From Diploptera punctata (Eukaryota; Arthropoda; Insecta; Blattodea; Blaberidae): a stretch of DNA of 64,000 bases. The notes under the pieces are model-generated. The model was not told the origin of the DNA. It worked only from the letters and a program-made list of their open reading frames with translations, and did no database searches. This document shows, piece by piece, positions 1 through 10,631 of the stretch (positions are counted from its first letter, which is position 1; each line of letters begins with the position of its first letter). The translations under genes and the position numbers were made by a program. The stretch lies in NCBI GenBank assembly GCA_030220185.1, contig JASPKZ010003421.1:124001-188000 (forward strand). Reading direction: 5' to 3'.

Positions 1-510
1 TGTTGAAACTTGTATTTGTTTGCATTTTTAAAAATGTATATTTCATTTATATCATTAGGCTTATTAAAGCTCATCACCTATGATTAATACCCGTATAGTG
101 TGTTCGTATATATCTCATAAGTAGGAGCGGGGGCAACTTAGTATTTAATAACCGGATGTTTCATTATTGATGCCCCGGTTCAAGATATCTTGCTCGCTTT
201 GATGTTTATTGAGCGTATAATCTCATTAAATCTTGTCAGTTGTTTTTTTAAATTGTTTAATCCTAACATCACTGATGAATTCCCAAAACTTTAGAGATCA
301 TCGTTAATGTTTAAGGGAAAGTACGCAAACATTAATTCATTCTTAAGAACGCAAGATCTATTTCAATAAAGCTGTGTTTTTTAAAAAAAATATATCTATA
401 TGTACAAAAAATATAATATAGCAGAATTTATCAGACTTAACCAAAAGACTGCTGAATTTTGTAGCGGAAAAAAAAATTAAGTTCCATTTTTTTTTATTGA
501 TGCGCATTGC
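1..510. other. No gene seen; AT-rich unique-looking sequence
   Basis: No coding signal, repeat or RNA motif was recognised. The sequence is AT-rich with short A and T runs and has no visible match to other parts of the window. Confidence 0.4.
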
Positions 511-511
511 C

Positions 512-625
512 TTGTCGGATCCGGACTATTATGTTCGCCTCTGCAACCTCGATCGAGGGTTCAAAACTACGACCAGCATCGATTTTTTAAAAGCCGTGAA
601 TATCCTTCGACTGAGAAATAAACCT
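512..625 (+). repeat. Decayed SINE S1 head (tRNA-like)
   Basis: This stretch resembles the head of the S1 SINEs at 30630 and 35745. It has a B-box-like GGGTTCAAAAC near 555, then an ATCGATTTTTTAA run and a GCCGTG segment in the same order as in S1. The A box is degraded. It is probably an old fragment, and the assignment rests only on alignment by eye. Confidence 0.4.
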
Positions 626-982
626 ATATGTACCATATTTATTTACGGCAGTTAAATAACTCAAGTCTCTAATAAAAGCATCTGAGCATTTTTGGCCTCT
701 TTCTGCCCAGTTTTCAGTGGTAACGCTAATGTCATACGATTTTAAATAACTTCTTTAAATAAAATATTGCTTAATTCACCTTTACAAATTGGGCACATGG
801 TATTTTTAATGTAAGTGAGCCATGTGTGAACTGAATTTTAAAAGTGAATATTTATAAAAAAAAAGCTGACACTGAGATTCAAGAAAAGTCGCTCAATGAA
901 TAAGAAATACATATAGGCCTAATTAAAATTTGCAGTGATACTTTATAGGCTACTCAGATTATAATTTTATTCAGCTTTAGAC

Positions 983-1171
983 ATGTGCAATCAATTTAAC
1001 AATTTCCTACTTTTTCATCTTATATTAGTCTTAATCTTATATGCAATAACGTATTTCATTGTTGGAGTTAAATTTGGAATTTTCATTTGCTTTGAAAGCC
1101 GAAAAATTAACTTATTTCCATCTTCTTTGTATTACATGCTATTTGTTTTTTTATATACATATTTTAATTAA
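983..1171 (+). other. Short open frame, probably not a gene
   Basis: A 62-codon frame rich in Phe, Leu and Ile lies in AT-rich DNA. No domain, conserved motif or splice context was seen. Length and composition fit chance, so it is listed only to say what the 620-1360 stretch holds. Confidence 0.1.
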
Positions 1172-1361
1172 TCACACATTTTAAATGATAGGGGTTTAAA
1201 GATTTTAATGTCTTATATACTGCAGATTTAACAACTGAAGACGAAATTGCAAATGGTATTTTAATTGGATTATTTAAAATACTGTAGAATAAAAAATGTT
1301 AGGCGTAAATAAAAAATTGTTTAGTTTTAAATGAGTGGATGGACTCTGTTAATATAAATTT

Positions 1362-2870
1362 GACACTCCAGAGATAACAGAAGATGAAGTAAAAAGAGCT
1401 TTGAAAGAGGCACAAAATGGGAGAGCACCAGGACCAGGAAATGCTCAGACGGAACTCCTAAAACAAGGAGGAGATACTTTAGTAACGTTTTTAACAAAAC
1501 TTTTTAATAAAATTGAAATTGGAGACGATATCCCAGAAGACTGGAATTTATCGTATATTACTATTTTTAAAAAAGGTGATAAAAACTGTGTTCCAATTAT
1601 AGAGGTTGAAGTGTTTTACCTTCAACAGCTAGGATTTTTAGTAAAATTATAAATTTTAAACTTAAGGAGATAAAAGATAACTTAAGAGAAGAACAATTTG
1701 GATTCCGGAGTGAAAGATCATGTATTGATAATATTTTCTGTGTTAGAAAATTACAAGAGAAAATCCTAGCAAAAAAATAAAGAACTACATATGATCTTTA
1801 TTGATTTAGAGATGGCATATGATAGTGTGCCTCGACAATTGTTATGAACGGCAATGAGAAATATGAATATCTGTGATAATTGGATTAATATTGTTAGGAG
1901 GATCTATAGTAATACAAAAGCTAAAGTAAAAATATAGAATAATTTAACAGAGGAATTCACAGTGAATAAAGGCCTTAAGCAGGGATGCAGTTTGTCACCA
2001 ATTCTTTTTAATATTTATTTAGACCAGGCTCTTAACTTGTGGTATAAAAATGTTCTGAAATGGGTATTCCTATAGGAGGAAAAGTACTGCATTCATTGTT
2101 GTTTGCAGATGATCAAATAATTTTTGCAGGGGATGAAGGTAATTTTAAATATATAATAAATAAACTAATGGAAGAATATAAAAAATGGGGACTGAATATA
2201 AATTTACAGAAAACAGAATATATGTGTTTGGGAAAGGATGTGGATGACCTCATACTCGAATCAGGGAAAATAAAGAAATGCGATTTTTTTAAATATCTTG
2301 GGTCAATAATTACAAGTTCAGGTACCTGTGAGAGAGATGTACAGACTAAAATTGTAATGGCAAAAAATTCAACTAAGACATTACATGGAATAATTTGGAA
2401 CAAAAATATTACGAAGGAAACTAAAATGAAAATTTATAAGAGCATAATACAGAATATGTTTTCATATGGAAGTGAAACTTGGTCTTTGACGGAATTACAA
2501 AAGAATAAAATTAGAACAGTTGAATTTGATTATTTTATAAGAAGCCTCCGACAAACAAGACAGGATAAAATAAGAAATGAATTCCTTTGGAGAGAAATGA
2601 ATGTCACCACATCTGTTAAGAGAATTGAAAATCAAACGCATAAATGGTATGGCCATGAACAAAGAATGGAAAATGAAAGATGGCCAAAAACTATATACCA
2701 GTGGTCACCCCCTGGAAGAAATAAACGTGGCAGACCAAGATGGAAATGGAAAACCTACATCAGAATTATAATGGATGATAGGAATTTGGAAGAGGGAGAT
2801 TGGAATGATAGAGATAAATGGAAACTGAAGACGGCAAACTTATAAGTGGGGGAAAGCCGAAGAAGAAGAA
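1362..2870 (+). pseudogene. Non-LTR retrotransposon family A, reverse transcriptase pseudogene
   Basis: 5'-truncated retrotransposon reverse transcriptase, the enzyme of target-primed reverse transcription. The first block (1362-1650) has the NGRAPGPG segment typical of the region before the palm. The middle (1655-2060) is broken by stops and frameshifts but still reads FGFRSERS and a damaged DxxxAYD-like motif. The last block (2060-2845) opens with the FADD catalytic motif of the YxDD type and runs through the thumb to the RNA-binding C-terminus (SYGSETWSL, KWYGH, RGRPRWKWK). It ends at TANL, followed by GAAGAAGAA, the (GAA)n tail of this family. Other copies lie at 25938, 39400 and 46038. 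The domain order is sequence evidence; the clade (RTE-like) is inferred. Confidence 0.85.
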
Positions 2871-3003
2871 TAGACATTCAAACAATATTTTCTTGTACAG
2901 TATTAGCAATACGAACAAGTTATCATTTGTAACAGAAAACAAAGTGGAATTTTGAGATTTACAATTTTTGGAATCAATGTTTCCATGGTTATTTCAACAC
3001 TCA

Positions 3004-4972
3004 TTACTTAGTTTGTCCTCCGTGAGCCTGAATGGTCACATTACACCTACGAGGCATGCTTCACAGAAGTCTTCTTACAGAAACTTGTGAGATTCTCTGT
3101 CATTCCTCAGTGAGTGTATGTGAAAGTTCTTCAAGGTTCTGAGGTACAGCAGGACGCTTACGAACAAGTTTTTTTCCAACTTATCCCACATATACTCGAT
3201 TGGATTAAGGTCCGGAATGCATGCAGGCCAGTCCATCACCCGAATTTGGCGTTTCAGCAGGACATCTGTGATAGCCAGTGCTGTATAACATCTAGCATTA
3301 TCTTGCATTAGAAGAACATTAAAGTCCATACCATAAGCAAAGGGTAAGACATGTTGGAGGATAATGTCATTAATGTAAATATCAGCATTCATGCGCTGTG
3401 GGACAACGACAAGCTCTGTCCGAGACTTAATAGCAATCCCAGCCCAAACCATAACCGAACCACCTCCAAATCTGTCACATTCAATAATTGTGGCTGGATC
3501 AAAACACATAGGATTTATAGATTTGGATAAGGCCTTCGATCGAGTAAACAGACAAAAATTATGGGAAATATTACGAATGAAAGGATACCCGCTGTGTGTT
3601 TGTTGAAACAATAAAGAAATTATATGAAGACACAAATATAATTATAGATACCGGATTCAAAAGAACAGATACAATCAAAACAAATACTGGATTACGACAA
3701 GGATGTAGTTTATCACCCACTTTGTTTAATATATATAGACGATATTTTAAATAAATGGAAAGTTTTAGTGAATCCAGGAATAAGAATGGATAATAAAGTG
3801 TGCATAAATATTCTTCTATTTGCTGACGATGTAATCATAATACAGAAAAATGAAGACGACTTACAGAAATCAATGCATGAATTAAATGAAATATGTAAAT
3901 TATACGATCTAACGATTTCTCTAGGGAAAACGAAGACCATGGCTTTTAGAGGAAGAGATCCTGTGAGATCCAAAATTATTTTAGAAAATCAAAGTATAGA
4001 ACAGGTGTCTAGTTTCAAATATTTGGACTGTGATGTTGGCTACAATGTGGAAAGAGATATTGACTCCAAAATAAATACCAATACAGAGAACATTCAAAAA
4101 TAAAATTAGAAAAGAAACCAAGATAAAAATATATAATGTTATGGCGGTTCCCACAATATTGTATGAATGTGAAACTTGGGCTCCAATAAAAAAAACAGAA
4201 GGATAGAATACAGACGGCGGAGATGAGGTTCCTTGATAGAATAAGAAATGAGGATATAAGAGAAGAATTGAAAGTACAGCCTTTATTGGATAAAGTCACG
4301 AATTACAGACAGAAATGGATTGATCACATGGATGGAATGAGTAAGGAGAGATATCCATCGTTAGCAGAAAATTATCAAGCAAGAGGAAGACGTGATGTTG
4401 GAAGACCTATAAGACGTTGGGCTGATGCATTATGAAGTCGGAACGGGCAATTGCCTAATCCCTGGAGTGATGATGATGATGATGATGATCAAAACGTTCA
4501 CCAGGACGTCTCCGTACACGTGTACGACCATCAGAACCTGTTAGACGAAATCTTGATTCGTCCCGTGAATAAAACACCCTTCATTGACGGAGCTGCCAGT
4601 TGGCATGATTCTGAGCAAATCGCAGCCGGGCTTCTTTGTGCTGACGTGTTAAACGAGAGGCTTTAAAGGGGATTCTTGACCTCAACCTTGCATTTCTCAG
4701 TCTATTTCTTACTACCGTCCCAGTTGTTATGCGTAAATGATTTTGTACTCTGGCTGTAGATTTTATTCTGCGCAAAAGCTGATAAGACAAGAAATCTATC
4801 CTGTACGTCTTTAGTCTTCTTCTTACGACCTTTCCCAGGTATCCTCTTGTAACCACAGCTTATGGATGACGGAAGGGCTGACATCAAGAATCCTAGAGAC
4901 ATGGCGAATGGAGCGACCATCTTCAATCAATGCAACTGCTCGTGCAACTGATGTTTCATTCAGATGTCTCAT
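3004..4972 (-). pseudogene. Tc1-like DDE transposase, split by a retrotransposon
   Basis: Minus-strand cut-and-paste transposase in two pieces. The N-terminal half (4972 down to 4496) starts MRHLNETSVARAV and carries a helix-turn-helix (RSIRHVSRILDVS) and a second DNA-binding segment (TVVRNRLRNARLRSR). It continues to the first Asp region (DESRFRLTGSDGR) with several frameshifts. The C-terminal half (3496 down to 3004) resumes at ERF-DPATIIECDRFGGGSVMVW, then DNARCY (second Asp) and IPDLNPIEYMWD, where the third acidic residue appears as the NPIE glutamate. The end is frameshifted, and the true tail reads IQAHGGQTK to a stop at 3004. The break at 3497-4495 is an exact insertion of family B. 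Terminal inverted repeats were not convincingly found. Confidence 0.88.
3506..4486 (+). mobile_element. Family B non-LTR retrotransposon inserted in the Tc1 transposase
   Basis: 5'-truncated reverse transcriptase fragment. It begins in the palm at FIDLDKAFDRVNR (catalytic motif A, first Asp), passes a GCSLSP-like motif B near 3700 and FADDV near 3822 (motif C), and ends with the C-terminal segment RGRRDVGRP and WADAL. The noncoding end reads GGGCAATTGCCTAATCCCTGG followed by a (TGA)n tail. The nine bases GATCAAAAC flank it at 3497-3505 and 4487-4495, a target-site duplication inside the transposase codons for F-D-P. The frame is broken by at least three shifts, and about 25 bp present in the 23.3 kb copy are missing near 4230. 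It must be younger than the Tc1 element. Confidence 0.92.
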
Positions 4973-4984
4973 TGCTCTGTATTA

Positions 4985-5250
4985 GCTTCAGAGAACACAA
5001 AAATAGCAATTCCCTACCACAGATTATTCTTCAAACCTGTTTTTAAAAAATAAATCAATACGAACTCACTTTGGTTTCAGCAACTCTTGTAATTTCACTA
5101 ATATATTCATAGAAAAATTAATAAAACCCAGAATATCTTCAATCTGATTTTAAACAATATTTGAACTCAAAAATCTGACTATAAAAAATTAAATTGTTAC
5201 AATATGTATTTTGTAGGTTTGGTTTAAACATGTGTTCCTCTGTTTTTTTA
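4985..5250. other. Upstream flank of the Tc1 relic, no gene
   Basis: AT-rich flank that should hold the 5' end of the Tc1 element. A weak match between ACCAAAGTGAG-like sequence here (minus strand, near 5065) and AACAAAGTGG near 2939 may be the eroded terminal repeats, but the match is too poor to call. Confidence 0.3.
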
Positions 5251-5253
5251 GTA

Positions 5254-5254
5254 G

Positions 5255-5317
<63 letters not shown>

Positions 5318-5318
5318 G
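5254..5318. repeat. (TA)n microsatellite
   Basis: Alternating TA with two TATG interruptions. It directly abuts the start of a Helitron-type repeat. Confidence 0.95.
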
Positions 5319-6079
5319 AACGTTTGTTTGTGTGTTCGTATTTTATGCGCTGCCATATCATTCATTCGATTGTGATGGAGCTTTTTGCAAAATGTTCAGG
5401 AGATTCTCGGGATGAACATAGGATATAAGAGAGTTGTGATACTCAACTCCTGCGCCCTTAAAAAATCACCCTTTGTAGTGAAGAACGTGAAAAAAGTAGC
5501 TTTTTGTACGCTTAAATGGCTTACGCTGCCTAAACAAAAACAAATATACAAAATAATGTACACAGAATTGAACATCTACAACAAAAATGTCCGCGTAAAC
5601 ATATGTTTATCTTTTACGGAAAACTCACAATAACCATTTTTGTGTTTCATTGATGCCAAAAAGATTGGGATAAGAGATTCCTGGACAAGCGTAGCAGCAA
5701 ACGGCGGGTATTCTTTTACGGATAACTCACAATAACGCATTTTTTCCTCTTAGCTCATTTATGCCAAGAAAATCGGAATAAGTACATTTCCGGGCAACGT
5801 CGGATAACCAGCAGGGGTATCTAAAAATAATTAAGATATACATTTTTCTCTTTTACTTAAACATAAAAACACATTAATTTTCACTTTTCACCTCATTTAT
5901 GGCGAGAAGATGGGGATAAGTAGATTCCCGGGCACCGCCAGTTAATCAGCATGGGGTACCTAAAAGTAAATACGATATAAATGTATGATTATTTTTTCCT
6001 TTCACTCATTCAATTAAAGATGAGAACACATTCATTTTCATTTTTTTCGGCGCAGCAGCGCACGCCAGGTGTTAGCTAG
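5318..6079 (+). mobile_element. Non-autonomous Helitron-like element, copy 1
   Basis: About 760 bp, homologous along its length to 26092-26727 (shared blocks: GAACGTTTGTTTGTGTGTTC start, TTTTTTGCAAAATGTTCAGG, TGGCTTACGCTGCC, and repeated ATGCCAAGAA-type units with CCGGGCA). It ends GTTAGCTAG at 6079, the CTAG form of the Helitron CTRR terminus. The following base is G rather than the expected T. The 5' end runs into a (TA)n repeat and shows no clean TC. There is no coding capacity. Three internal degenerate repeats (about 5640, 5760, 5880) carry the same hairpin-like CCGGGCA..CGG unit. Confidence 0.7.
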
Positions 6080-6530
6080 GGTTTTATACAATCTGGTCTT
6101 TGTTTCACGTGTGGGATATTTTGAATTTAAATATTTTATTTATTGAAAAATAACATTACTTAGTATTTTGTATTCTTTCATTTGTCTTCCTGGATATTAT
6201 GTTTATATAGTCAATTTAATCAGGAGTCCATATATATATTTTTTTTAAGTTATTGAAGTAATGTCAATTTTACTATTTGATGATAGTAAGTGTCAATTCT
6301 AACAAAACCATCACAATCTTATTCAATTAAATTTCTAAGGAGTTAGACAACTATCCTAATCTTAAATTGGCAAAAACGTAATTCATTCTGCGAGTTATTT
6401 ATATATTCCGGACCGCAAAGAAAAGAAAATCATATGAAACTCTAAATATTATTCTACAGTACTATGTAATTTGATGCAAATATAAGTAATTTCTATTCAT
6501 TTTTTCATATTGTTTTATAATATTATATAA

Positions 6531-6903
6531 TCGAATATATGTCTGTTTGGCATTTACAGACTTCTAAACCGTTCAACCGATCTTCGTGACAATTTGTACG
6601 TACAGAATTTTAGATGCGGCAAGTGTTTAGCCGTTATCTATTATGTTCTAAAATCATTAGTTGTAGGAGTTCACCTGAAACAAAATTTTAAAAATCGCTC
6701 TAGCAATCACAATTTTCGACGTTTTACAACAAAACTCCGAATATCGTATTAAAGTAAACCGAGGTATGTATTTTCCAAAAATCAGTCATCCAACCATTAG
6801 AAGTGGGGGTTTACCTGAAATTTGAAATTAAAAATTTACTCTAGCAACCGCCATATTTGGTTCGTATCACTGTATACCATATAAGCGCATACCGGGTATT
6901 AGC

Positions 6904-6906
<3 letters not shown>
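6531..6906 (+). mobile_element. Short Helitron with canonical A|TC...CTAG|T borders
   Basis: A 376-bp element starting TCGAATATATGTCTGTTTGG, preceded by A (6530), and ending CCGGGTATTAGCTAG followed by T. The borders match the Helitron rule of insertion between A and T, with 5' TC and 3' CTRR. The 3' GC-rich hairpin expected about 10 bp before the end is degraded to CCGGG. It is noncoding and differs internally from the copies at 5318 and 26092, so it is a second subfamily. Confidence 0.7.

Positions 6907-6908
<2 letters not shown>

Positions 6909-6942
<34 letters not shown>
6909..6942. repeat. (TA)n microsatellite
   Basis: Uninterrupted TA run between the Helitron end and the start of the pogo-like element. 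Confidence 0.95.
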
Positions 6943-6944
<2 letters not shown>

Positions 6945-7365
6945 CTATATTAAAACTTGTTTAATCCGGAACGTGAATAATGAGGAAATCTGTCCATTGT
7001 GAACAAATTCATTGGTCCCGGCGAAATAATAGTAATATTGCGTTTATTAATTTTGTATTAAACGGAATCTGTCCAACGCGGAAACGGAAGGATATATCTA
7101 CACAATTCATGAAAAAAATGTTTATAAGGCAGAAAGGCAGAGAGAAATAAATTAGTTTCCATTTCATTGAATTTCCGTTGGCCGAAATAACAATAAGGTA
7201 TTATGCGAAATACAGGTTCGTTTAACAACTATTTGGCAAATAACTAGTGCACTCAACTTTTATAATATTCATGATGTGTTCCGTTGAGGTATTATTCAAA
7301 ATTAATATATAATTATGGAATATTCACCTGAAAGGTCCGTCTCCTCAACTTAATTAATCATTTAA

Positions 7366-7401
7366 CTGTAGCGCTTTCGGGACTTGTCCCATCATCGGCA
7401 G
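7366..7401 (-). ncRNA. Hammerhead-like motif, left arm
   Basis: Read on the minus strand: CTG, then CCGATGA, one extra T, GGGAC-AA-GTCCC (stem II), GAAA, the palindrome GCGC, TA, and CAG pairing with CTG. This follows hammerhead core order. Position U4 is C and there is one extra base before stem II, so activity is doubtful. Confidence 0.35.
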
Positions 7402-7459
7402 GATTCAAAACTGGTCTATCCTCTCTACCAGATCTTCAGTGAAACACCAGTTTTGAATC

Positions 7460-7495
7460 CTGCCGATGATGGGACAAGTCCCGAAGGCGCTACAG
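7460..7495 (+). ncRNA. Hammerhead-like motif, right arm
   Basis: Mirror copy of the left-arm motif. CTG 7460-7462, CCGATGA 7463-7469, stem II GGGAC/GTCCC, then GAAG instead of GAAA, GCGC, TA and CAG. The GAAA to GAAG change would be expected to kill a ribozyme. Confidence 0.3.
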
Positions 7496-7653
7496 TTAAA
7501 TGATTGATTAAGTTGAGGAGACGGACCTTTCAGGTGAATATACCATAATTATATATTAACCAGTGCACTGTAAAATCTTAAATTAGTTTTAAGATCTGAG
7601 ACCGATTGTGTATGTATCTTTCACAGCTAACGTTCTGAATTTCCGGAATATAG

Positions 7654-7800
7654 ATGGCTAAATCGTATGTATCATTGTCATTAAACGCAAAAGTGAAAGT
7701 GATTGAAGATAAAGGAAAACAAACTCTCAGTACGCGAAATAATGACTAAATTTAAATGTGAAAAAGAACCAAGTTTGAGATTTTAAAACACAGAAAAAAT
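7654..7800 (+). pseudogene. pogo/CENP-B-type helix-turn-helix transposase N-terminus
   Basis: ATG at 7654 opens MAKSYVSLSLNAKVKVIEDK, followed after a one-base frameshift by SVREIMTKFKCEKEPS. This is the pattern of the CENP-B/pogo N-terminal helix-turn-helix, where basic residues precede VIED and an xxIxxKF recognition helix follows. It binds terminal repeats in intact elements. The DDE core is absent. It lies within recognisable terminal repeats, which supports the assignment. Confidence 0.6.
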
Positions 7801-7935
7801 GAATGAAAAAATACATATACGGTACTCTATAATCTAAGATTGGTTAATAATGTTTTTATTTTTTTCATAATGCGGAAATTTGTCTAATGTGCAAAAAAAT
7901 TTGGTCCCATGCGATTCCGCTTTGAACAAGTTTTA

Positions 7936-7938
<3 letters not shown>

Positions 7939-7975
<37 letters not shown>
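7939..7975. repeat. (TA)n microsatellite
   Basis: Pure TA run immediately following the right terminus of the pogo-like element. Confidence 0.95.
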
Positions 7976-7978
<3 letters not shown>

Positions 7979-8021
7979 GTGCACTATGTTTAACTGTCAA
8001 AATATTACTACAACTACTAAG

Positions 8022-9165
8022 TTAGACCTGTGGCCGCGAGGAGGGATTATTCTTCTCCTCTTTCATTCCATAGGCTCGGGGTCAAGATCAAGCACCCTGG
8101 TGGGCCAATTAGATCCCCACAATCATATATTTTCAACACCTGTGGACGCCAATCAAATTATTTTTCTAACATGAAATGAGGCCCTCCATGGTATCTTTAC
8201 CTTGTCGTGGTGGAGTGGCTTGCGTGCTTAAATGATCCTGAGAGCTATGCCGGCGGTAGCATTGCTGCCGATAGGGTTGCCCATGCCGGACTGGTCGAAG
8301 GTGATAAGCCAGACGAAAAGAGTACCTTGGTCGAAAGAGTGACGATCTTTCACCGTAAAAATACAACCGCCAAGAAATGCGGACATGGGTTCTTCTGGGG
8401 TAAAATTTTCCGGAGGTCAAATAGTCCCCCATTCGGTTCTCCGGGCGGGGAATACTTCAGGGAACCCTTGCCAAAGGCTCAAACGCAGGGACATGTTCCT
8501 AGGAACATGGAATGTTAGGACTTTATACAATAGCGGCGCACTAGAGATATTAACGCGGGAATTAGATAAATCGCCCTTGGATATAGTCGCTTTACAGGAA
8601 GTTAGGTGGCCAGGAGAAGGTAGTCAGGAATCAGGAAGCTTTGCATTATACTATGGGGGTGCAGAAAGACCTGCATTTGGAACGGGTTTTTTAGTCAGAA
8701 GGAGGATCCTATCCGCTTCTTGTAGGAAAGCCAGAAGGAAAACGCCCAGTTGGTAGACCAAGAATGAGGTGGGAGAACAACATTAACTATGATTTGAGGG
8801 AAGTAGATTGTACAGGGAATGATTGGAAAGCATTGACTCAGGATAGGGATGTGTGGAGAGCTTATGTCCGCGCGGCCATGAACCTACGGGTTCGATAGTG
8901 CCAGTGAGTAAGTAAGTAAGTAACATGAAATGAGGCTAAGGGTGATATGAATGAATGAGAAATGGAATAAAATAAAGGGGAGGGAAGGGAGAATGGAGAG
9001 TTTTGGTGGCATGAAACTCAGGAAACGGAAGAATCCCCATAATGATAGAAAATTGCGCTGTGCCCAGCACCAATACCCCTCTGGAACTGCTAGGATTCGA
9101 TTCTGGGATTCCAGTCGGGGCAGCCGCGCCACTAGCCACGCGTATACGGAGACGGGTCATAAACC
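8022..9165 (-). repeat. SINE S2 (tRNA-like head), split by a family C retroelement
   Basis: On the minus strand, from about 9165 down, there is a tRNA-like head (GTCTCCGTATACGCG, then a B-box-like AGAATCGAATCCT and TAGCAGTTCC). Its body parallels the plus-strand copy at 19728 (TTTCCTGAGTTTCATGCC, ATTTCTCATTC, CATATCACCCTT, TTTCATGTTAG). The match breaks at 8922-8936 and resumes at 8168 (AAAATAATTTGATTGGCG, ACCAGGGTGC, CCGAGCCT). The interruption is the element at 8183-8921 with its 15-bp duplication. The second SINE copy therefore confirms the nesting independently. Confidence 0.75.
8183..8921 (+). mobile_element. Internally deleted family C retrotransposon with both ends kept
   Basis: 739 bp flanked by the 15-bp duplication AACATGAAATGAGGC (8168-8182 and 8922-8936). 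The 5' part begins CCTCCATGGTATCTTTACC and reads VEWLACLNDPESYAGG, then the start of an APE-type endonuclease (GTWNVRTL, LDIVALQEVRWPG). Near 8715 it jumps straight to the C-terminal end of the reverse transcriptase (GRPRMRWENN, DVWRAYVRAAMNLRVR). The 3' end is CGGGTTCGATAGTGCCAG with a (GTAA)n tail. Endonuclease catalytic core and polymerase are missing, so mobility would depend on a full-length partner. The junction carries GCTTCTTGTA, a sequence also present at that point in longer copies. Confidence 0.92.
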
Positions 9166-9374
9166 GGAATACTTAATCAGCTGTATGGGATCTAACTTAG
9201 TATGCAGATAATTGGAACTGAAACAAACTATTTAAATTGGCCCTATGAACATTTAAATAGTCCCGGTCTGAGCGTATAATTTTTCTCTTCAAATATGATT
9301 TAAATATTAGTTTAACACCTCTGCATCTCTGATAATTTGACTCCAGTAAATTTGTTTCTCCGCGTATTTCAAAA

Positions 9375-9950
9375 ATATGTAAAGATGTGGCTATATTTTA
9401 CAATCTGTGACGCGACTATTTTAATTCCTTCATAAACTCGTGTCAAATTTTATTCTTAGGGTTTCGTTTTTCAAATTATTTCCCACCATTTACAATAACT
9501 TTTGCATTTTTGCTAACGATTATTTCAATATTTTCTATGATATTTCACTACATACGTAGAATGAAGATGTGGCAGCCGTATTGATTTTAACGAATATTCT
9601 ATACAACAACATAGAGTACGTACTAATTAACTGTACACATATACTTCAGAAATTCAGAACTCTCTGTTTATTTTTGGGCATTGCATTCTTTCAAGAGATC
9701 AGAGTGCTTAAATTGCGTAAGGTTGGCTTTTAGGTTAGTCTTTCACAGGTTAGAGCATTTAAATTGCATTAGGTTAGATTTTAGATTCGTTAAATATCGT
9801 GTATATGATGGCTGCATCCAGTGTATACCGCTTTGCGTTTGTTGGCGCATGCGCATGATGTATGATTGGAACTTATGAAAAATGTTTCGCGTCACATGTT
9901 GCAAAGAATCCCCACACTTATCTGTTGAAGTGAATTTTTTATATGTGCAG
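9375..9950 (+). repeat. Dispersed repeat R1, copy 1
   Basis: About 575 bp that aligns by eye with the minus strand of 16960-17560. Shared blocks are GTGACGCGACT, GTGTCAAATTTTATTC, CTAACGATT.TTTCAATA, ATTGATTTTAACGAATATTC, TTTGTTGGCGCA and GTCACATG..GCAAAGAATCCCC. It has no protein-coding signal. Ends and class are unknown. Several GGTTAG steps occur near 9715-9770. Confidence 0.65.
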
Positions 9951-9966
9951 TCTCGATATGTTATTT

Positions 9967-10631
9967 GCAATAATAGTCAAAGTGATTTCCAATTTATCTA
10001 GAGAATTTGGAAATCAAGAGTGGCATTTGTTGGGACTATTTAACGAATAAAATTAAGCTGTTTACTCACAAATAATTATTTAACTATAGTTATTTTAAAA
10101 TATTTAATGTAAACGGCGATGTTTGAAAACAAATGAGAAACGATTTGTACGCTTCATCTGCTTCTTTTGTTTATCACTGCAACCAGATCATACTATTTAT
10201 TGTCAAAGGAACGCAAATTGTAAGAATGCTCTCTAGTGGAGAAAAAATTAAACACATCAAACTGTGTATTAATTCATTTCTGATGTCGTATTATGTAAAT
10301 ATGACAATTATATTTTTCTGGATTATTACCTGGAAAAAAATACATTTAAAAAAGTGCAAACAGTGGTTTCTTTTTTGGTGGTATAATAAATTGCTACAAA
10401 TGTTGACATGTATGCACTATATATACAATCTGGTAGCCGTATTTCTTATAGGCTCAGTCACTGCAAAATAACGGTCAGACCTGTTCAGAATATTAAAAAG
10501 GTATTTCTTTAACATGGTAAATATAACACTGATAAATATTTCGTGAAACACGACTCTGATTGGTTGTAAAACAGAAATCATTGAAACGTGATTGGTCATT
10601 GACTCCCATTTGGGGCATGAGTTAAATAGTC
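9967..10631 (-). mobile_element. Helentron-like non-autonomous element H1
   Basis: First of 11 copies. Read 5' to 3', the family starts GACTATTTAAC, has two CCAATCA boxes about 35 bp apart, a TATATATAGTGCA segment near the middle, then the inverted complement of the 5' end (GTTAAATAGTC) placed internally. A hairpin built on TGATTTCCAAATT follows, and the 3' end is GGCATTACTTATGA. The asymmetric inverted repeat plus 3' hairpin, with T on both outer sides in most copies, are Helentron/HINE traits. H1 starts on the minus strand at 10631; its 3' terminus is degraded, and the hairpin is shortened. Confidence 0.75.

Larger units (their letters stand above)
7302..7559. mobile_element. Fold-back element, 114-bp arms and 30-nt loop
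   Basis: Left arm 7302-7415 and right arm 7446-7559 are inverted copies with only a few mismatches, around a 30-nt spacer. Each arm contains a hammerhead-like core (see 7460 and 7366). The arrangement fits Penelope-like LTR pieces in inverted orientation, but no Penelope coding sequence is attached. It lies inside the pogo-like relic and is therefore younger. No clear target duplication was found. Confidence 0.9.
6946..7938 (+). mobile_element. pogo/Tigger-like DNA transposon relic
   Basis: The ends carry an eroded terminal inverted repeat. The left reads TAAAACTTGTTTAATCCGGAA from about 6950, and the right, read on the minus strand, starts CAGTAAAACTTGTTCAAAGC at 7938. Both are followed by TGGTCCC-type sequence. 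Both ends abut (TA)n tracts, consistent with TA target choice by this superfamily. The interior holds one transposase N-terminus remnant (7654-7800) and a later fold-back insertion (7302-7559). Most of the gene is deleted, so it could never be autonomous in this form. Confidence 0.6.

Noticed and set aside
2931..5090. Terminal inverted repeats of the Tc1-like element
   Set aside because: The best pair (AACAAAGTGG versus ACCAAAGTGAG) is short and not at matching distances from the gene ends, so no boundary was assigned.
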